Shown: positions 27,706-38,305, counted from the stretch's first letter. The stretch: DNA of 64,000 nt from Mycolicibacterium hodleri (GCF_006439015.1 NZ_RCZG01000001.1:1-64000), one strand, 5' to 3'. A program made the numbers and translations. Notes: generated by a model not told the origin, from the letters alone.

Positions 27706-29236
27706 ATGCAGATCCGCGACCATGTCCCCTCCGGCAGGGCCGCGGTGATCCTTGCCTCGGCGGGCACGGTGATCGAGTTCGGCGAGCTCGAGGAGCGTGC
27801 CAATCGACTGGCGCACTAGTGGCGCGCTGCCGGTCTGCGGAAAGGTGACACCGTCGCGGCGATCCTCGAGAACAACCGGCACGTCCACGCCGTCATATGG
27901 GCGGCCCGTCGCAGCGGTCTGTACCACGCGATGGTCAACACCCATCTGACGGCCCGCCGAAGCTGCGTACATCGTGTCCAACAGCGGCGCCAAGGCGATC
28001 ATCGGTTCGAGCGAGACACGGGTGGTCTGCGAGGGCCTGCTCGAGCGTCTGCCCGATGGCATGCCCCCGTCGCTGATGCTGGCCGATGACGACCTGGAAG
28101 GGTGGGCGCGTTACCCGGATTGCGTTGCGGACCAGCCCTCGACACCGATCGACGAAGAGATCGAAGGCGACCTGCTGCAGTACTCTTCGGGGACCACCGG
28201 ACGGCCCAAGGGCATCCGGCGCGACCTCCCGCACGTTGCTCCGGCGGACGCACCCAACATGTTGATGCCGCTGCTGGGTGCCGTCGGGATCACCGGCGAA
28301 TCGGTCTATCTGAGCCCCGCGCCGCTCTATCAGACCGCACCCTCGTTCTGGTCGATGGCGGTGCAGTCGCTGGGCGGCACCACGGTCGTGCTGGAGAAGT
28401 TCGACCCCGAGGGCGCGCTCGACTGCATTCAGCGCTACGGCATCACCCATGGTCAGTTAGTTCCCGCCACGTTCGTTCGGATGCTCAAACTCCCTGAATC
28501 GGTTCGCAACTCGTACGACGTTTCGAGCTTGCAGCGGGTAGTTCATGCGGCGGCTCCATGCCCGGTCGACATCAAGCGGCAGATGATCGACTGGTGGGGG
28601 CCGATCATCGACGAGTACTACGCCTCGTCCGAAGCGGTCGGCGCCTCGTTCATCCGCGCCGAGGACTGGGTGGCGCACCCGGGTTCGGTCGGCAGGCCGC
28701 TCGTCGGTGTTCCGCATATTCTCGACGAGGACGGTCGAGAGTTGCCACCCGGGTAGCCCGGCGAGATCTACTACGAGGGAGGGCATCCGTTCGAATACCT
28801 CAGGGACGAGGCGAAGACCGCGGCCGCCCGCGAGGCACACGGACGGGCGACTGTCGGTGACATTGGCTACCTCGACGACGACGGTTATCTGTATCTCTCC
28901 GACCGTCGCCAGCACATGATCATTTCGGGTGGCGTGAACATCTACCCGCAGGAGGCCGAGGACCTTCTGATCACCCATCCCAAGGTGCTCGACGCGGCGG
29001 TGTTCGGCATTCCCGACGACGAGATGGGCGGCCAGTCGGTCAAGGGTGCTGTGCAGACGGTCGACCCAGCCGACAACACCGGCGAGTTCGCTGCGGAGCT
29101 GCTCGGATGGCTACGAGATCGGTTGGCGCACTGCAAGTGTCCGCGCTCCATCTCGTTCGAACCGCAGCTGCCCCGCACCGACGCGGGCAAGCTGTACAAG
29201 CAGACGCTGGTGGTCAAGTTCTCGCCGACCGCGTAG
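27706..29236 (+). pseudogene. Acyl-CoA synthetase (FadD-like) with two amber stops and a frameshift
   Basis: The ANL-superfamily adenylate-forming enzyme is recognisable from end to end: N-terminus MQIRDHVPSG, P-loop-like SSGTTGRPKGIRR, YYASSEAVGASF, GDIGYLDDDGYLYLSDRRQH and the C-terminal TDAGKLYKQTLV. It is broken by TAG at 27817-27819 (codon 38), a one-base frameshift near 27955 and TAG at 28754-28756 between LPPG and PGEIYYEG. About 510 codons would be the intact length. Recent inactivation is likely as everything else is conserved. Confidence 0.87.
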
Positions 29237-29239
29237 CAG

Positions 29240-30396
<1,157 letters not shown>

Positions 30397-30497
30397 GGTT
30401 TCTCCTAGTCGTCAGGAAGGGGCAGTCGGCGCAGTCGTCGATGTTGGTGCACCCCGAACTTCAGACCGACGGCCGCCTGTAGGCGAGCACGCGAAAA

Positions 30498-31277
30498 CTA
30501 CTTCGGGGTGAAACGCTGTGCGCCGTCGAGACGCATGACCTCGCCGTTGACGTAGCCGTTGGTGAGCAGGAACGTTGCGGCATCGGCGTATTCGTCCGGC
30601 GTCCCGAGACGCTTCGGGAACGGGACGTTGGCGGCGAATTTGGCGATGGCCTCCTCTCCGACCGACTCCATGATCGGCGTCTTCATCGTGCCCGGCGCGA
30701 TGGTATTGACCCGAATGCCCACCGAGCTGAGGTCGCGCGCGGCGGCAATGGTCAACCCGATCACGCCGGCTTTCGCTGCAGCGTAGGCACTCTGACCGAT
30801 CTGCCCCTCGTAGCCGGCGATCGATGCCGTGAGCACCAGCGCCCCCCGCTCCCCACTGTCCAGGGGTTCCGCGGCGGCGACGGAGGCGGCCACCAGCCGT
30901 GCCATGTTGTAGGTGCCATTGAGATACAGATCGATCGTCTTGGTGAACCCACCGAAGTCGGCAGCGCTGCCGTCTCGTTGGACGATCCGTTGCGCAACAC
31001 CGTAACCGCCGTGCGCGACCACCGCGTAACGAAGCTGACCGAGCTGGTTGGCCTGCTCGATCGCCCCGAGGACGCTCTCCTCGCTCGTCACGTCGGTGCT
31101 GGCGAACAATGCCCGGCTGCCCAGCTCGTCGGCCAGCGCCTTGCCCTTGTCGGCGGCCAGATCGGCGATCACAACACCGAGACCCTCGGCGTGGAGCCGA
31201 CGTACTGTCGCCTCGCCGAGACCACCTGCCCCGCCGCTGACGATGGCTGAGGCTCCCTCGAATGCCGCTACGGTCAC
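30498..31277 (-). CDS. SDR, 3-hydroxyacyl-CoA dehydrogenase type
   Basis: 259 residues. GGAGGLGEA cofactor motif (about residues 15-23), Ser-Tyr-Lys centre with SAYAAAKAGVIGLT. It resembles type-II 3-hydroxyacyl-CoA dehydrogenases (17-beta-HSD10-like), which would oxidise a beta-hydroxyacyl-CoA using NAD+. GTG 31277 with GGAGA just upstream is chosen. The next upstream gene (FadE, 31333) ends 56 bp before, so the set is one operon. Confidence 0.85.
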   Translation of the reverse strand: MTVAAFEGASAIVSGGAGGLGEATVRRLHAEGLGVVIADLAADKGKALADELGSRALFASTDVTSEESVLGAIEQANQLGQLRYAVVAHGGYGVAQRIVQRDGSAADFGGFTKTIDLYLNGTYNMARLVAASVAAAEPLDSGERGALVLTASIAGYEGQIGQSAYAAAKAGVIGLTIAAARDLSSVGIRVNTIAPGTMKTPIMESVGEEAIAKFAANVPFPKRLGTPDEYADAATFLLTNGYVNGEVMRLDGAQRFTPK

Positions 31278-31332
31278 TAGTTCTCCTTCGTTGTCCGGTC
31301 GTCGATCATGTTGATTCTGTTTCGGTGGAGGA

Positions 31333-32445
31333 CTATCCCCAGCCGCGTAGGTCATTGCCGATGAGCAGGTCCCACACGCCGCCCTCGGAGCGGCTGGCAG
31401 CGGTTGCTGCTCGGCCGAGGCGTCGCGCGTAATGCCCGGTGCCGCCGAACTCGTCAATCCAGCTGAGTGCCCGCATCGTCGACAGCCACAACTGATGCTC
31501 GATGGTCACTCCAATCGCGCCGTGCAATTGGTGAGCGATCGAGGTGACCGGGTTGGTCGCCCTGCCGACCACCACCTTGGCGACCGCGACGGCGTAATCG
31601 TTTTGCGCACTGTCGAATCCGTGCTCGGCGGCGGCCGCAACGGCCAATGTCACCGCTGCGCGGGCGCGCTCGATTTCGCCGGCCAGCTGCGACAGCGAGT
31701 GCTGAACCGACTGGAACTTGCTCAACGACCTGCCGAACTGCACCCGCTCCTGCGTGTGAGCGACCGCCAGCTCCGCGGCGGCATCGAGTGTTCCGACTGT
31801 CTGCACGCAGCGGGCCCACGCCCCCCGTCGGATCAGTTGGTCACCCACCTCGGCGTCGAGCCTGGTGAACTGCTTGGCGTCGACGTCGAAGGCGACGCTG
31901 TCGCGAGGCTCGCCGGCAAGGTTCTGGCGATCGGTGATGTTCGGGTCGACGAGCAGGCCGACGTACAGTCCGTCGCCGGTGCGGGCCGCGAGCACCAGTC
32001 CGCCGTTGGCCGTCGCCGCGCGCGTCCACGGAACGTCGTGTGCCGTGCCGACCAATCGACCATTGGCGATGTGGGCGTGGGCGATCGCGACGGTCAACGG
32101 CCCGGTGCCGGGCACCGCCAAACGTGCCGCCTCGGCCAGCCAGGCCCCCAGCAGGTCTGTCTCGGCGACCGGTACCGCACCGGCGTGCCGGGCGATGCCG
32201 CGCAGCACGATGGCGAGTTCGACCGGCCCCGCTCCCAGATCGGGCGTGCTGGTCAGTCGGGTCAGACCGGTCTCCTCGAGCTGCGTCCAGAGCGGCTCGT
32301 CGAACTCGTCCGGACGTCCGCGATGACCTTGCCTCGCGGCGAAGGACTTGCTGCCGATGTCGTCGACGAGGTCGCGCAGGTCGCTGTTGTCATCGACGGC
32401 GCCGACGCCGAAGACGCCTCCCGCAAGGGCCGTTACCGGGCTCAT
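31333..32445 (-). CDS. Acyl-CoA dehydrogenase, probable small/non-catalytic partner
   Basis: 370 residues of the FadE family with the flavin-domain pattern RVQFGRSLSKFQSVQHSLSQ and the C-terminal EFGGTGHYARRLGR. It is divergent and shorter than its neighbour, and overlaps it in ATGA. Paired, adjacent FadE genes in mycobacteria (FadE28/29 and others) form heterotetramers in steroid side-chain oxidation, where one subunit lacks full flavin and catalytic residues. The same is inferred here. Confidence 0.85.
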   Translation of the reverse strand: MSPVTALAGGVFGVGAVDDNSDLRDLVDDIGSKSFAARQGHRGRPDEFDEPLWTQLEETGLTRLTSTPDLGAGPVELAIVLRGIARHAGAVPVAETDLLGAWLAEAARLAVPGTGPLTVAIAHAHIANGRLVGTAHDVPWTRAATANGGLVLAARTGDGLYVGLLVDPNITDRQNLAGEPRDSVAFDVDAKQFTRLDAEVGDQLIRRGAWARCVQTVGTLDAAAELAVAHTQERVQFGRSLSKFQSVQHSLSQLAGEIERARAAVTLAVAAAAEHGFDSAQNDYAVAVAKVVVGRATNPVTSIAHQLHGAIGVTIEHQLWLSTMRALSWIDEFGGTGHYARRLGRAATAASRSEGGVWDLLIGNDLRGWG

Positions 32446-33605
32446 CGCAATCCCATCCCGCGAGCGATCACGCCGCGCAACACCTCATTGGTCCCGCCGC
32501 GCAGTGTGAACATCGGTTTGTGTACCCGGGCGGTCGCTAGCATCGCGCGCAAGCGAAGGTCGGGTGGATCCTGAGTGTCGGCGAAGTCGAGCAGGTCGGC
32601 GACCAGTTCCACCGAGTCCTGCTCGAACGTCGTGCCGAGGTCCTTGACGAGCGCCGCCTGGTTGGCGGCGTCCTTGCCGTCGGTGAGCGCGCGGGCGACG
32701 GAGACCGACAGTTGTCGCAGCGAGATGAGGCGGGCGAGCAGGTCGCCGACCGCCCCTGCGGTGCGGTCGTCGAGGTCGTCGCCGCGGTCGGCGAGGATGC
32801 GCACCGCCGCGGTGATCAGCGGCGCCGTGGACAGGATTCGCTCCGGGCCGCTTCGTTCGAATGAGAGCTCAGCGGTCACCTGGTGCCAGCCGTTGCCGAT
32901 CTCGCCCAACACGTTGGCCTCGGGGACGAAGACGTCTTCGAAGACGATCTCGTTGAAATGGGCCTCACCGGACGTCAGCACGATCGGGTCGATGATGATG
33001 CCGGGCGAATCCAGCATCACGATGAACTGGCTGAAGCCGGCATGCCGATGTTCGGGGTCGAGTGGGCTGGTGCGGGCGAGAACCACCGCCTGATGCGCGT
33101 GATGCGCGCCGCTCGTCCACACCTTGCGGCCGTTGATCAACCAGCCGTCGTCGGTCTTGGTCGCCTTGGTCGACACGGCGGCGAGGTCCGAGCCTGCGCC
33201 CGGTTCGCTCATGCCGATCGACGAGTAGTACCTGCCTGCGGCGATCTGCGGGAGAAGCCGCTGTCGTTGCTCCTCGTTGCCGTAGGCCAAGAGTCCCGGG
33301 GCGACCTGCCGGTCGGCGATCCAGTGCGCCGCAACCGGTGCGCCCACGGCCAGCAACTCCTCGGTCACCACGTACCGGTGCAAGTGGCCGAGCCCATGAC
33401 CGCCGTACTCCTGCGGGATGGTCAGGCCGATGAAGCCGGCGTCTGCGAGGCGGGCGCTGAACGCCTCATCCCACTCGCTGAGCCACGAATCAACTTCGGA
33501 CTTCCAGCCGAACTCGGCTTGGTCGGCAGCGAGAAACTCGCGGATCGACGTGCGCAGCTTGGACAGGTCGGCATCGTTGACGCACAGTGCGTCGTATTCG
33601 CTCAT
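32442..33605 (-). CDS. Acyl-CoA dehydrogenase, probable catalytic partner
   Basis: 387 residues with classical ACAD features: MSEPGAGSDLAAVSTKAT, WLINGRKVWTSGAHHAHQAV and the C-terminal RGGTNEVLRGVIARGMGLR. It introduces an alpha,beta double bond into an acyl-CoA, with electrons passing to ETF. It overlaps the stop of the SDR-side gene at 32442-32445, so the two FadE subunits are translated together. Confidence 0.9.
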   Translation of the reverse strand: MSEYDALCVNDADLSKLRTSIREFLAADQAEFGWKSEVDSWLSEWDEAFSARLADAGFIGLTIPQEYGGHGLGHLHRYVVTEELLAVGAPVAAHWIADRQVAPGLLAYGNEEQRQRLLPQIAAGRYYSSIGMSEPGAGSDLAAVSTKATKTDDGWLINGRKVWTSGAHHAHQAVVLARTSPLDPEHRHAGFSQFIVMLDSPGIIIDPIVLTSGEAHFNEIVFEDVFVPEANVLGEIGNGWHQVTAELSFERSGPERILSTAPLITAAVRILADRGDDLDDRTAGAVGDLLARLISLRQLSVSVARALTDGKDAANQAALVKDLGTTFEQDSVELVADLLDFADTQDPPDLRLRAMLATARVHKPMFTLRGGTNEVLRGVIARGMGLR

Positions 33606-33612
33606 AGGAGAG

Positions 33613-34488
33613 TCACCTCGGTGTCCTGATCTGTGGTAGTGGGATGTTGGGAAGATAGAAGTTGGGAGTCAGATCCTCGTCGCGGGCAGCGAGTCGGTAC
33701 GCGGTGAGATCGTGGATCCCCTCCTCAGCCAGTATCTCCTCGTCGGTGTAGAAGTGACCCGTGCACGTGGCTGCGGGCCGGGTCACCAACGCGTGCGCGG
33801 CGTCCGCCATGATCTGCGGACTACGCGCCTGGGCGCGAACCGCGTCCTCGCCCATGGCGACCATCATCCCAGTGCTTGCGACGGTAGTTGAGGGCCACAG
33901 CGAGTTCACCGCGATCGGAACGGCCGCGAACTCCGCCGACCACCCCAGCGTCAGCAGGCTCTCGGCGTACTTGCCTACGGTGTGGCCTACGTGGGCGCCG
34001 ACCCACGCCGGTTCGAGGTTCAACGGCGGCGACACGTTGACGATGTGCGCATGGTCGGACCGGAGCAGATACGGCAGGGCCGCCTGCACCACCGCGAACG
34101 GCGCCTCGACGTTGATCTCCAACAGTTTGCGCAGGCTCTTCGGCGGCAGCTTGGCCGTCGGCCGCAGATCGAGCGCACCCGCATTGTTGACGACCACGTC
34201 GATGCTGCCGAATGCCTCCGCGACCCCCTGGATCGCCGCCGCGACCGCGTCGGCGTCGCGCACGTCACAGGCCACCGCAAGCGCTCGTCCGCCTGCACGT
34301 TCGACTGCCTCTGCGGTCTCGGCCAGCGTGCCCGCGATCTTGGGGTTGGGCCTGTCCGTCTTGGCCAGCAGTGCGACGGATGCACCGTCTTCAGCGGCTC
34401 GAACGGCGATGGCGCCACCGATGCCCCGGCTGGCACCGGTCACGATGACGACGCGACCTTTCAGCGTTCGTCGATCGGGATCACTCAC
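33613..34488 (-). CDS. SDR (HSDL2-like) lacking catalytic Tyr
   Basis: 291 residues. The Rossmann part is normal (VTGASRGIGGA, residues about 16-27; VVNNAGALDL). In the active site, where relatives read AYTMAKY, this protein reads GHTVGKY: the Tyr of YxxxK is His, a one-base change (TAC to CAC). The rest (SPPLNLEPAWVGAH and the C-terminal extension) fits HSDL2-like mycobacterial SDRs. Activity may be lost or altered. It is the first gene of the minus operon and shares a 131-bp divergent promoter with 34620. Confidence 0.8.
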   Translation of the reverse strand: MSDPDRRTLKGRVVIVTGASRGIGGAIAVRAAEDGASVALLAKTDRPNPKIAGTLAETAEAVERAGGRALAVACDVRDADAVAAAIQGVAEAFGSIDVVVNNAGALDLRPTAKLPPKSLRKLLEINVEAPFAVVQAALPYLLRSDHAHIVNVSPPLNLEPAWVGAHVGHTVGKYAESLLTLGWSAEFAAVPIAVNSLWPSTTVASTGMMVAMGEDAVRAQARSPQIMADAAHALVTRPAATCTGHFYTDEEILAEEGIHDLTAYRLAARDEDLTPNFYLPNIPLPQIRTPR

Positions 34489-34531
34489 GTCTGGTCAAAC
34501 CTTCCATCGTCACTTCGTTGTGGACTTGAAT

Positions 34532-34571
34532 GCTATAACTATATAGCTCATTAGTGGCGTGACGTCACGCC
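34532..34571. promoter_or_regulatory. Two palindromes in divergent promoter
   Basis: GCTATAACTATATAGC (34532-34547, 6-bp arms) and GGCGTGACGTCACGCC (34556-34571, a perfect 16-bp palindrome) sit 8 bp apart between the SDR/FadE operon and the DUF35/thiolase operon. The first shares TATAACTAT with 6168 and 7290 sites. The arrangement suggests control of both operons by one or two dimeric repressors. Confidence 0.55.
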
Positions 34572-34619
34572 GTACACCATTGGCGTGCGCCACTTCGCCA
34601 TCGACCAAAGCGAGGCTCC

Positions 34620-35837
34620 ATGACTCAGGTCGTCTCGATCGGCACGTACCTGCCGCCCTGGACCGTGCGCGACCGACGGGTCAAGGGGCCCGACGAGGAT
34701 GCGCTAACGATGGCGGTGGCCGCTGGCCGGGCTGCAGACCCGGAGGCGACCGCACGTCGCGTCGTCCTGGTCTCGCGTGACTTTCCGCTGCTGGAGGGCG
34801 GTAACGGCGCGGTACTCCTGGCCGCGCTGTCGCTGCCGGCCGACGTGGCCGTGAGCGAAGTGCTGGGCGGTGCGCCTGCGGTGCTCGACCAGATTCTCGG
34901 CGCCGCCGAGGGGACCTTGGTGCTGGCCGCCGACGACTCCGCGACGATCGCCGCAGCGGGCGCCGTCCTGATCGGTGCGGCAGGCGCGACGCTGGGGCCG
35001 GTGGCCCGTCAGACCCGCAGCCTGCCCACCACGGTCCGTGGCGAGGACGGCACCCGCCACATCTACGGAGACCCACGGCTGCAAAGGGAGATCGGGGTGA
35101 AGTCGACCGTCGCAAAGCTGGGTTTGACGAGCTCGCAGACCGTTGTCGCCGTCGTTGGTGTGAAGGCGAAGGAACTGGGTGGTGACGTCGTGACCAAGGG
35201 TGCGATCGAAGATCCGGTCTCGTCGGCGTCGGGCGTCATTCGTGTCCTGGCCTCGCTCGTCGAAGGAGGCGGCCAGCGTGGCCTGCTGCTGGCGATCGAA
35301 CAGTCCAGCGTGACGGCGGCGGAAGTGACGTTGTCGGCCGCCCCCGCGGTGACACGGCATGAGGTGCCTGCCCGTGAGCTGCCCAAGTTCCGCACTGCCG
35401 ACGGCAACGGCATCCCGATTTCATTGCCCGCCTACGCCCGCGCGTTCGAGCCCAAATTGCGCTGGGAGGCGGCGGTATTCGAGGAGCGGCCCGGCATCGA
35501 CACCGCGCCGCAGTTCCCGCCCCGGGCCAGGGTCGATGACGACGGCGGGTTGGTCACCGACTACCGGCTGGAACCATTGCCGCGCACCGGAACCGTGTAC
35601 ACGCAGACGACCATCCAGATACCGGTTCCCGACCTACCAAGTCCGTACTCGATCGCCGTCGTGCAACTCGACGGGAGCCCCGTCCGAGTGCTGCTCAAGG
35701 TCACTGGCGTACCCGCGGGTGAGGCTGCCATCGGTCAGGCCGGCTCGGTGGTGCTGCGCAAGATCGCCGACCGAGCAGGCGTGCCGGACTACGGCTACGC
35801 GTTCTACCCAGCCCCGACTGAAGGGATTGACGCATGA
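34620..35837 (+). CDS. Thiolase-fold + DUF35 OB-fold fusion, cysteine-free
   Basis: 405 residues. The first 270 or so resemble 3-hydroxy-3-methylglutaryl-CoA-synthase/ketoacyl-synthase-like proteins (MTQVVSIGTYLPPW, GVIRVLASLVEGG); the last 110 are a DUF35 OB-fold (PFPPRAR-like start, TVYTQTTIQIPVPDLPSPYS, PDYGYAFYPA end). The whole chain contains no Cys, so neither a thiolase nucleophile nor a zinc ribbon is possible. It overlaps the thiolase-like gene at 35834 (ATGA). DUF35 proteins usually bind such thiolase-fold partners (ChsH2-Ltp2), so a scaffold or acyl-CoA hydratase-docking role is inferred. Confidence 0.8.
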   Translation: MTQVVSIGTYLPPWTVRDRRVKGPDEDALTMAVAAGRAADPEATARRVVLVSRDFPLLEGGNGAVLLAALSLPADVAVSEVLGGAPAVLDQILGAAEGTLVLAADDSATIAAAGAVLIGAAGATLGPVARQTRSLPTTVRGEDGTRHIYGDPRLQREIGVKSTVAKLGLTSSQTVVAVVGVKAKELGGDVVTKGAIEDPVSSASGVIRVLASLVEGGGQRGLLLAIEQSSVTAAEVTLSAAPAVTRHEVPARELPKFRTADGNGIPISLPAYARAFEPKLRWEAAVFEERPGIDTAPQFPPRARVDDDGGLVTDYRLEPLPRTGTVYTQTTIQIPVPDLPSPYSIAVVQLDGSPVRVLLKVTGVPAGEAAIGQAGSVVLRKIADRAGVPDYGYAFYPAPTEGIDA

Positions 35838-36994
35838 GAAGAGTCGCGATGGTCGGGGCGGGCATGACGCCCTTCGGCGAGCACTTCGACCTGGGCATCA
35901 AGGACCTGATCCCGATGGCCTACGCCGAGTGCGTCGCCAACGTCGACAAGGGCATCAAGAAGTCCGAAATTCAGGCGGCGTGGTTCGGGGAGCTGTCGAC
36001 CACCGACGGGTTTCCGTCCGGCATCCTGGCCGATACCCTCGACCTAGTCGACATCCCGGTGACCCGCGTCGAAAATGCCTGTGCCACTGGTAATGACGCG
36101 ATTCGCAACGCCACGCTGGCGATAGCGTCCGGCGCCTACGACGTCGTGCTCGTCGTGGGAGCGGACAAGGTGCGCGAGACCGCGTCGAGCAGCACGTTCT
36201 GGGACTGGGCGGCGATGACCCGGGACAACGCCTGGGACTATCCGCTCGGCCTGGTGGCGCCGGCCAACTTTGCACTGCACGTCAACCGGTACCTGCACGA
36301 GTCGCCGGCCACCAAGGAACACATGGCGATGGTCGCGGTGAAGAACCACTTCCATGCGCTGAACAACCCGAAAGCTCAACTGCGCTACGAGATCACCGTC
36401 GAGCAGGCCTTGGCGGCCCCGATTGTGGTGGATCCGTTCGGATTGTACGACTGCACGCCCCAGAGCGATGGCGCCGCCGCCGTCATCCTGGTGGCCGAAG
36501 ACGTGGTGGACCGCTATACCGACCGCCCGGTGTGGGTGCGCGGGGTGGGTCTGGGGATGGATCGCGTGATGCACCAGCACAAGACCGACATGACGACCTT
36601 CCCGCCCACGGTGAAGGCAGCCAAGGCCGCGATGGCCATGGCCGGCGTGACGCCCCGCGACATCGACGTCGCCGAGGTGCACGACTGCTTCACCGGGGTT
36701 GAACTGATCAGCTACGAGGACCTCGGGTTTGCCGAACGCTTCGAGGCCTACAAACTCGTCGAGGGCCGTGAGCACTACGTCGGTGGATCGATGCCGGTGA
36801 ACCCGAGTGGGGGATTGAAGGCCAAGGGGCACCCGCCGGGTGCCACCGGCGTGGCGCAGTGCTACGAATTGTTCAACCAGCTTCGCGGTGAATCCGAGAA
36901 CCAGGTCGACGGCGCGCGAGTAGCGTTGGCCCACAACATCGGTGGACCGACCGCGGTGTCCGCAGTGACCATCCTGTCCAACGAGAAGAGCTGA
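35834..36994 (+). CDS. Thiolase-fold lipid-transfer-type enzyme
   Basis: 386 residues of the SCP-x/Ltp thiolase group. The catalytic Cys is in ENACATGNDAI (about residue 84), HDCFTGVELISYEDLGFA supplies the His-Asp/Cys pair, and KAKGHPPGATGVAQCYELF is the GHP motif, so full thiolase chemistry is possible. It probably cleaves a 3-ketoacyl-CoA or a branched hydroxyacyl-CoA. Coupled to the DUF35 fusion upstream; the enoyl-CoA hydratase gene starts 1 bp after its stop. Confidence 0.88.
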   Translation: MRRVAMVGAGMTPFGEHFDLGIKDLIPMAYAECVANVDKGIKKSEIQAAWFGELSTTDGFPSGILADTLDLVDIPVTRVENACATGNDAIRNATLAIASGAYDVVLVVGADKVRETASSSTFWDWAAMTRDNAWDYPLGLVAPANFALHVNRYLHESPATKEHMAMVAVKNHFHALNNPKAQLRYEITVEQALAAPIVVDPFGLYDCTPQSDGAAAVILVAEDVVDRYTDRPVWVRGVGLGMDRVMHQHKTDMTTFPPTVKAAKAAMAMAGVTPRDIDVAEVHDCFTGVELISYEDLGFAERFEAYKLVEGREHYVGGSMPVNPSGGLKAKGHPPGATGVAQCYELFNQLRGESENQVDGARVALAHNIGGPTAVSAVTILSNEKS

Positions 36995-36995
36995 C

Positions 36996-37805
36996 ATGAC
37001 GACAACCGAAATCACCACGTTGGCCGGCTACGAGCAGTTCGCCCCGTGGCTGCTGGTCTCCAAGCGCGGCAACGTTCACGTGATCAGCATCAATCGGCCC
37101 GAGGCGCTGAACGCCGTCACCGAAGAGGTGCACCACGCGTTCGCCACCATCTGGAAGGTGCTCGACGCCGACGACGACGTGAAAGCCGTCGTGACCACCG
37201 GCGTCGGCAAGGCCTTCTCGGCCGGTGGCGACATGGTGATGTTCGGGCGACTCATCTCCGACCAGGCGGCGCGGACGTTCCAGATCCACGAGGCCCGAAC
37301 GGTCTTCCTCGAGGTGATCAACTTCCCCAAGCCATTGGTGTCCGCGGTCAACGGACCCGCCGTCGGTCTGGGCTGTTCGATCGCCCTGCTGTCCGACCTG
37401 CTGGTGATGGGGGAGAGCAGCTATCTGGCCGACCCGCACGTCGCCATCGGACTGACGGCCGGGGACGGTGGTGCCGCGATGCTGCCACTGCTGGTCGGCA
37501 TGATGAAGGCCAAGGAGTTCGTCCTGCTCGGTGATCGAATCACCGCGCCGATCGCGGAGAAGCTGAATCTGGTCACCAAGGTGGTCAGCGACGACACCGT
37601 CCTGGACGAGGCGTTGGCGCTCGGCGAGCGGCTGGCCGCCCTTCCGCCGCAGGCACTTCGGTCCTCGAAGGTGGCCTTGAACATGCACCTTAGCCGCGCC
37701 GCGCAGGGTGTGCTCGAGTACGCACTCGCGGAGGAACTGATCTCCTTCTCCACGCCCGAGTTCAAGGAACGCGTCGCCGCCTTTCGGTCGCGCTCCAAGA
37801 AGTAG
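36996..37805 (+). CDS. Enoyl-CoA hydratase/isomerase family protein
   Basis: 269 residues of the crotonase fold. Oxyanion-hole segments are VGKAFSAGGDMVMF and VNGPAVGLGCSIALLSDLLV; the region ADPHVAIGLTAGDGG follows. It would hydrate a 2-enoyl-CoA made by the FadE enzymes. It forms a three-gene operon with 34620 and 35834, together covering hydration and C-C cleavage. Confidence 0.88.
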   Translation: MTTTEITTLAGYEQFAPWLLVSKRGNVHVISINRPEALNAVTEEVHHAFATIWKVLDADDDVKAVVTTGVGKAFSAGGDMVMFGRLISDQAARTFQIHEARTVFLEVINFPKPLVSAVNGPAVGLGCSIALLSDLLVMGESSYLADPHVAIGLTAGDGGAAMLPLLVGMMKAKEFVLLGDRITAPIAEKLNLVTKVVSDDTVLDEALALGERLAALPPQALRSSKVALNMHLSRAAQGVLEYALAEELISFSTPEFKERVAAFRSRSKK

Positions 37806-37809
37806 CGGT

Positions 37810-38214
37810 TCAGATCGGGTCTTGCTTTCCCGTGCTGAGGAGCTTCTCGAGAGCTGCGCGCTCGTCGGCGGTCCAGGGTCGCGCACTCGAACGATCCTCG
37901 TTGAGCACAGCTTGAACGTTGCGCACCGTGGCGCACCTGTGTGTCGCCGTGCTGATGACGTTGACCGTGGTGAACGAGGTCGTGCCGATCTTCTCGATGG
38001 CAGAAGTGACCTCGAGCCGGTCGTGCAGTTCGATCGGGTGGTGATAGTCAATGGCGCTATGGACGACGACCATCGAGCCCCACGCCGTGGGAAGAATCGC
38101 GTGTATGAAGCGATTTCGGGCCTCCTCGGCGTAGACCAGGAAGACACTGTTGTTGACGTGGCCCACCGGATCGAGGTCGGTCCAACGTGGTTCGATTTGA
38201 ATCGTCGCGATCAC
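37810..38214 (-). CDS. Acyl-CoA thioesterase (4HBT hotdog)
   Basis: 134 residues with one hotdog domain. WTDLDPVGHVNN carries the Asp and the HVNN pattern of 4-hydroxybenzoyl-CoA thioesterase-like enzymes. It would release CoA from acyl-CoA esters. GTG 38214 is chosen. It converges on the hydratase gene with only 4 bp between stops. Confidence 0.85.
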   Translation of the reverse strand: MIATIQIEPRWTDLDPVGHVNNSVFLVYAEEARNRFIHAILPTAWGSMVVVHSAIDYHHPIELHDRLEVTSAIEKIGTTSFTTVNVISTATHRCATVRNVQAVLNEDRSSARPWTADERAALEKLLSTGKQDPI

Positions 38215-38305
38215 GACATGAGCATACGCCGTAAAGCTGTTTAGTCACAGTAGTTTCCGATCCTAGCGATCGCCTCGAACTCATCGAGGATGACGGTGTC
38301 GACAG

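Noticed and set aside
27817..28756. Amber codons in FadD as recoded residues
   Set aside because: A frameshift lies between them and no recoding context is visible; decay is simpler.
30397..30497. Short Cys-rich reading (CTNIDDCADCPF) between SDR and P450, tempting as a ferredoxin remnant
   Set aside because: No start codon in the frame, preceded by a stop and too short to support a 4Fe-4S protein.
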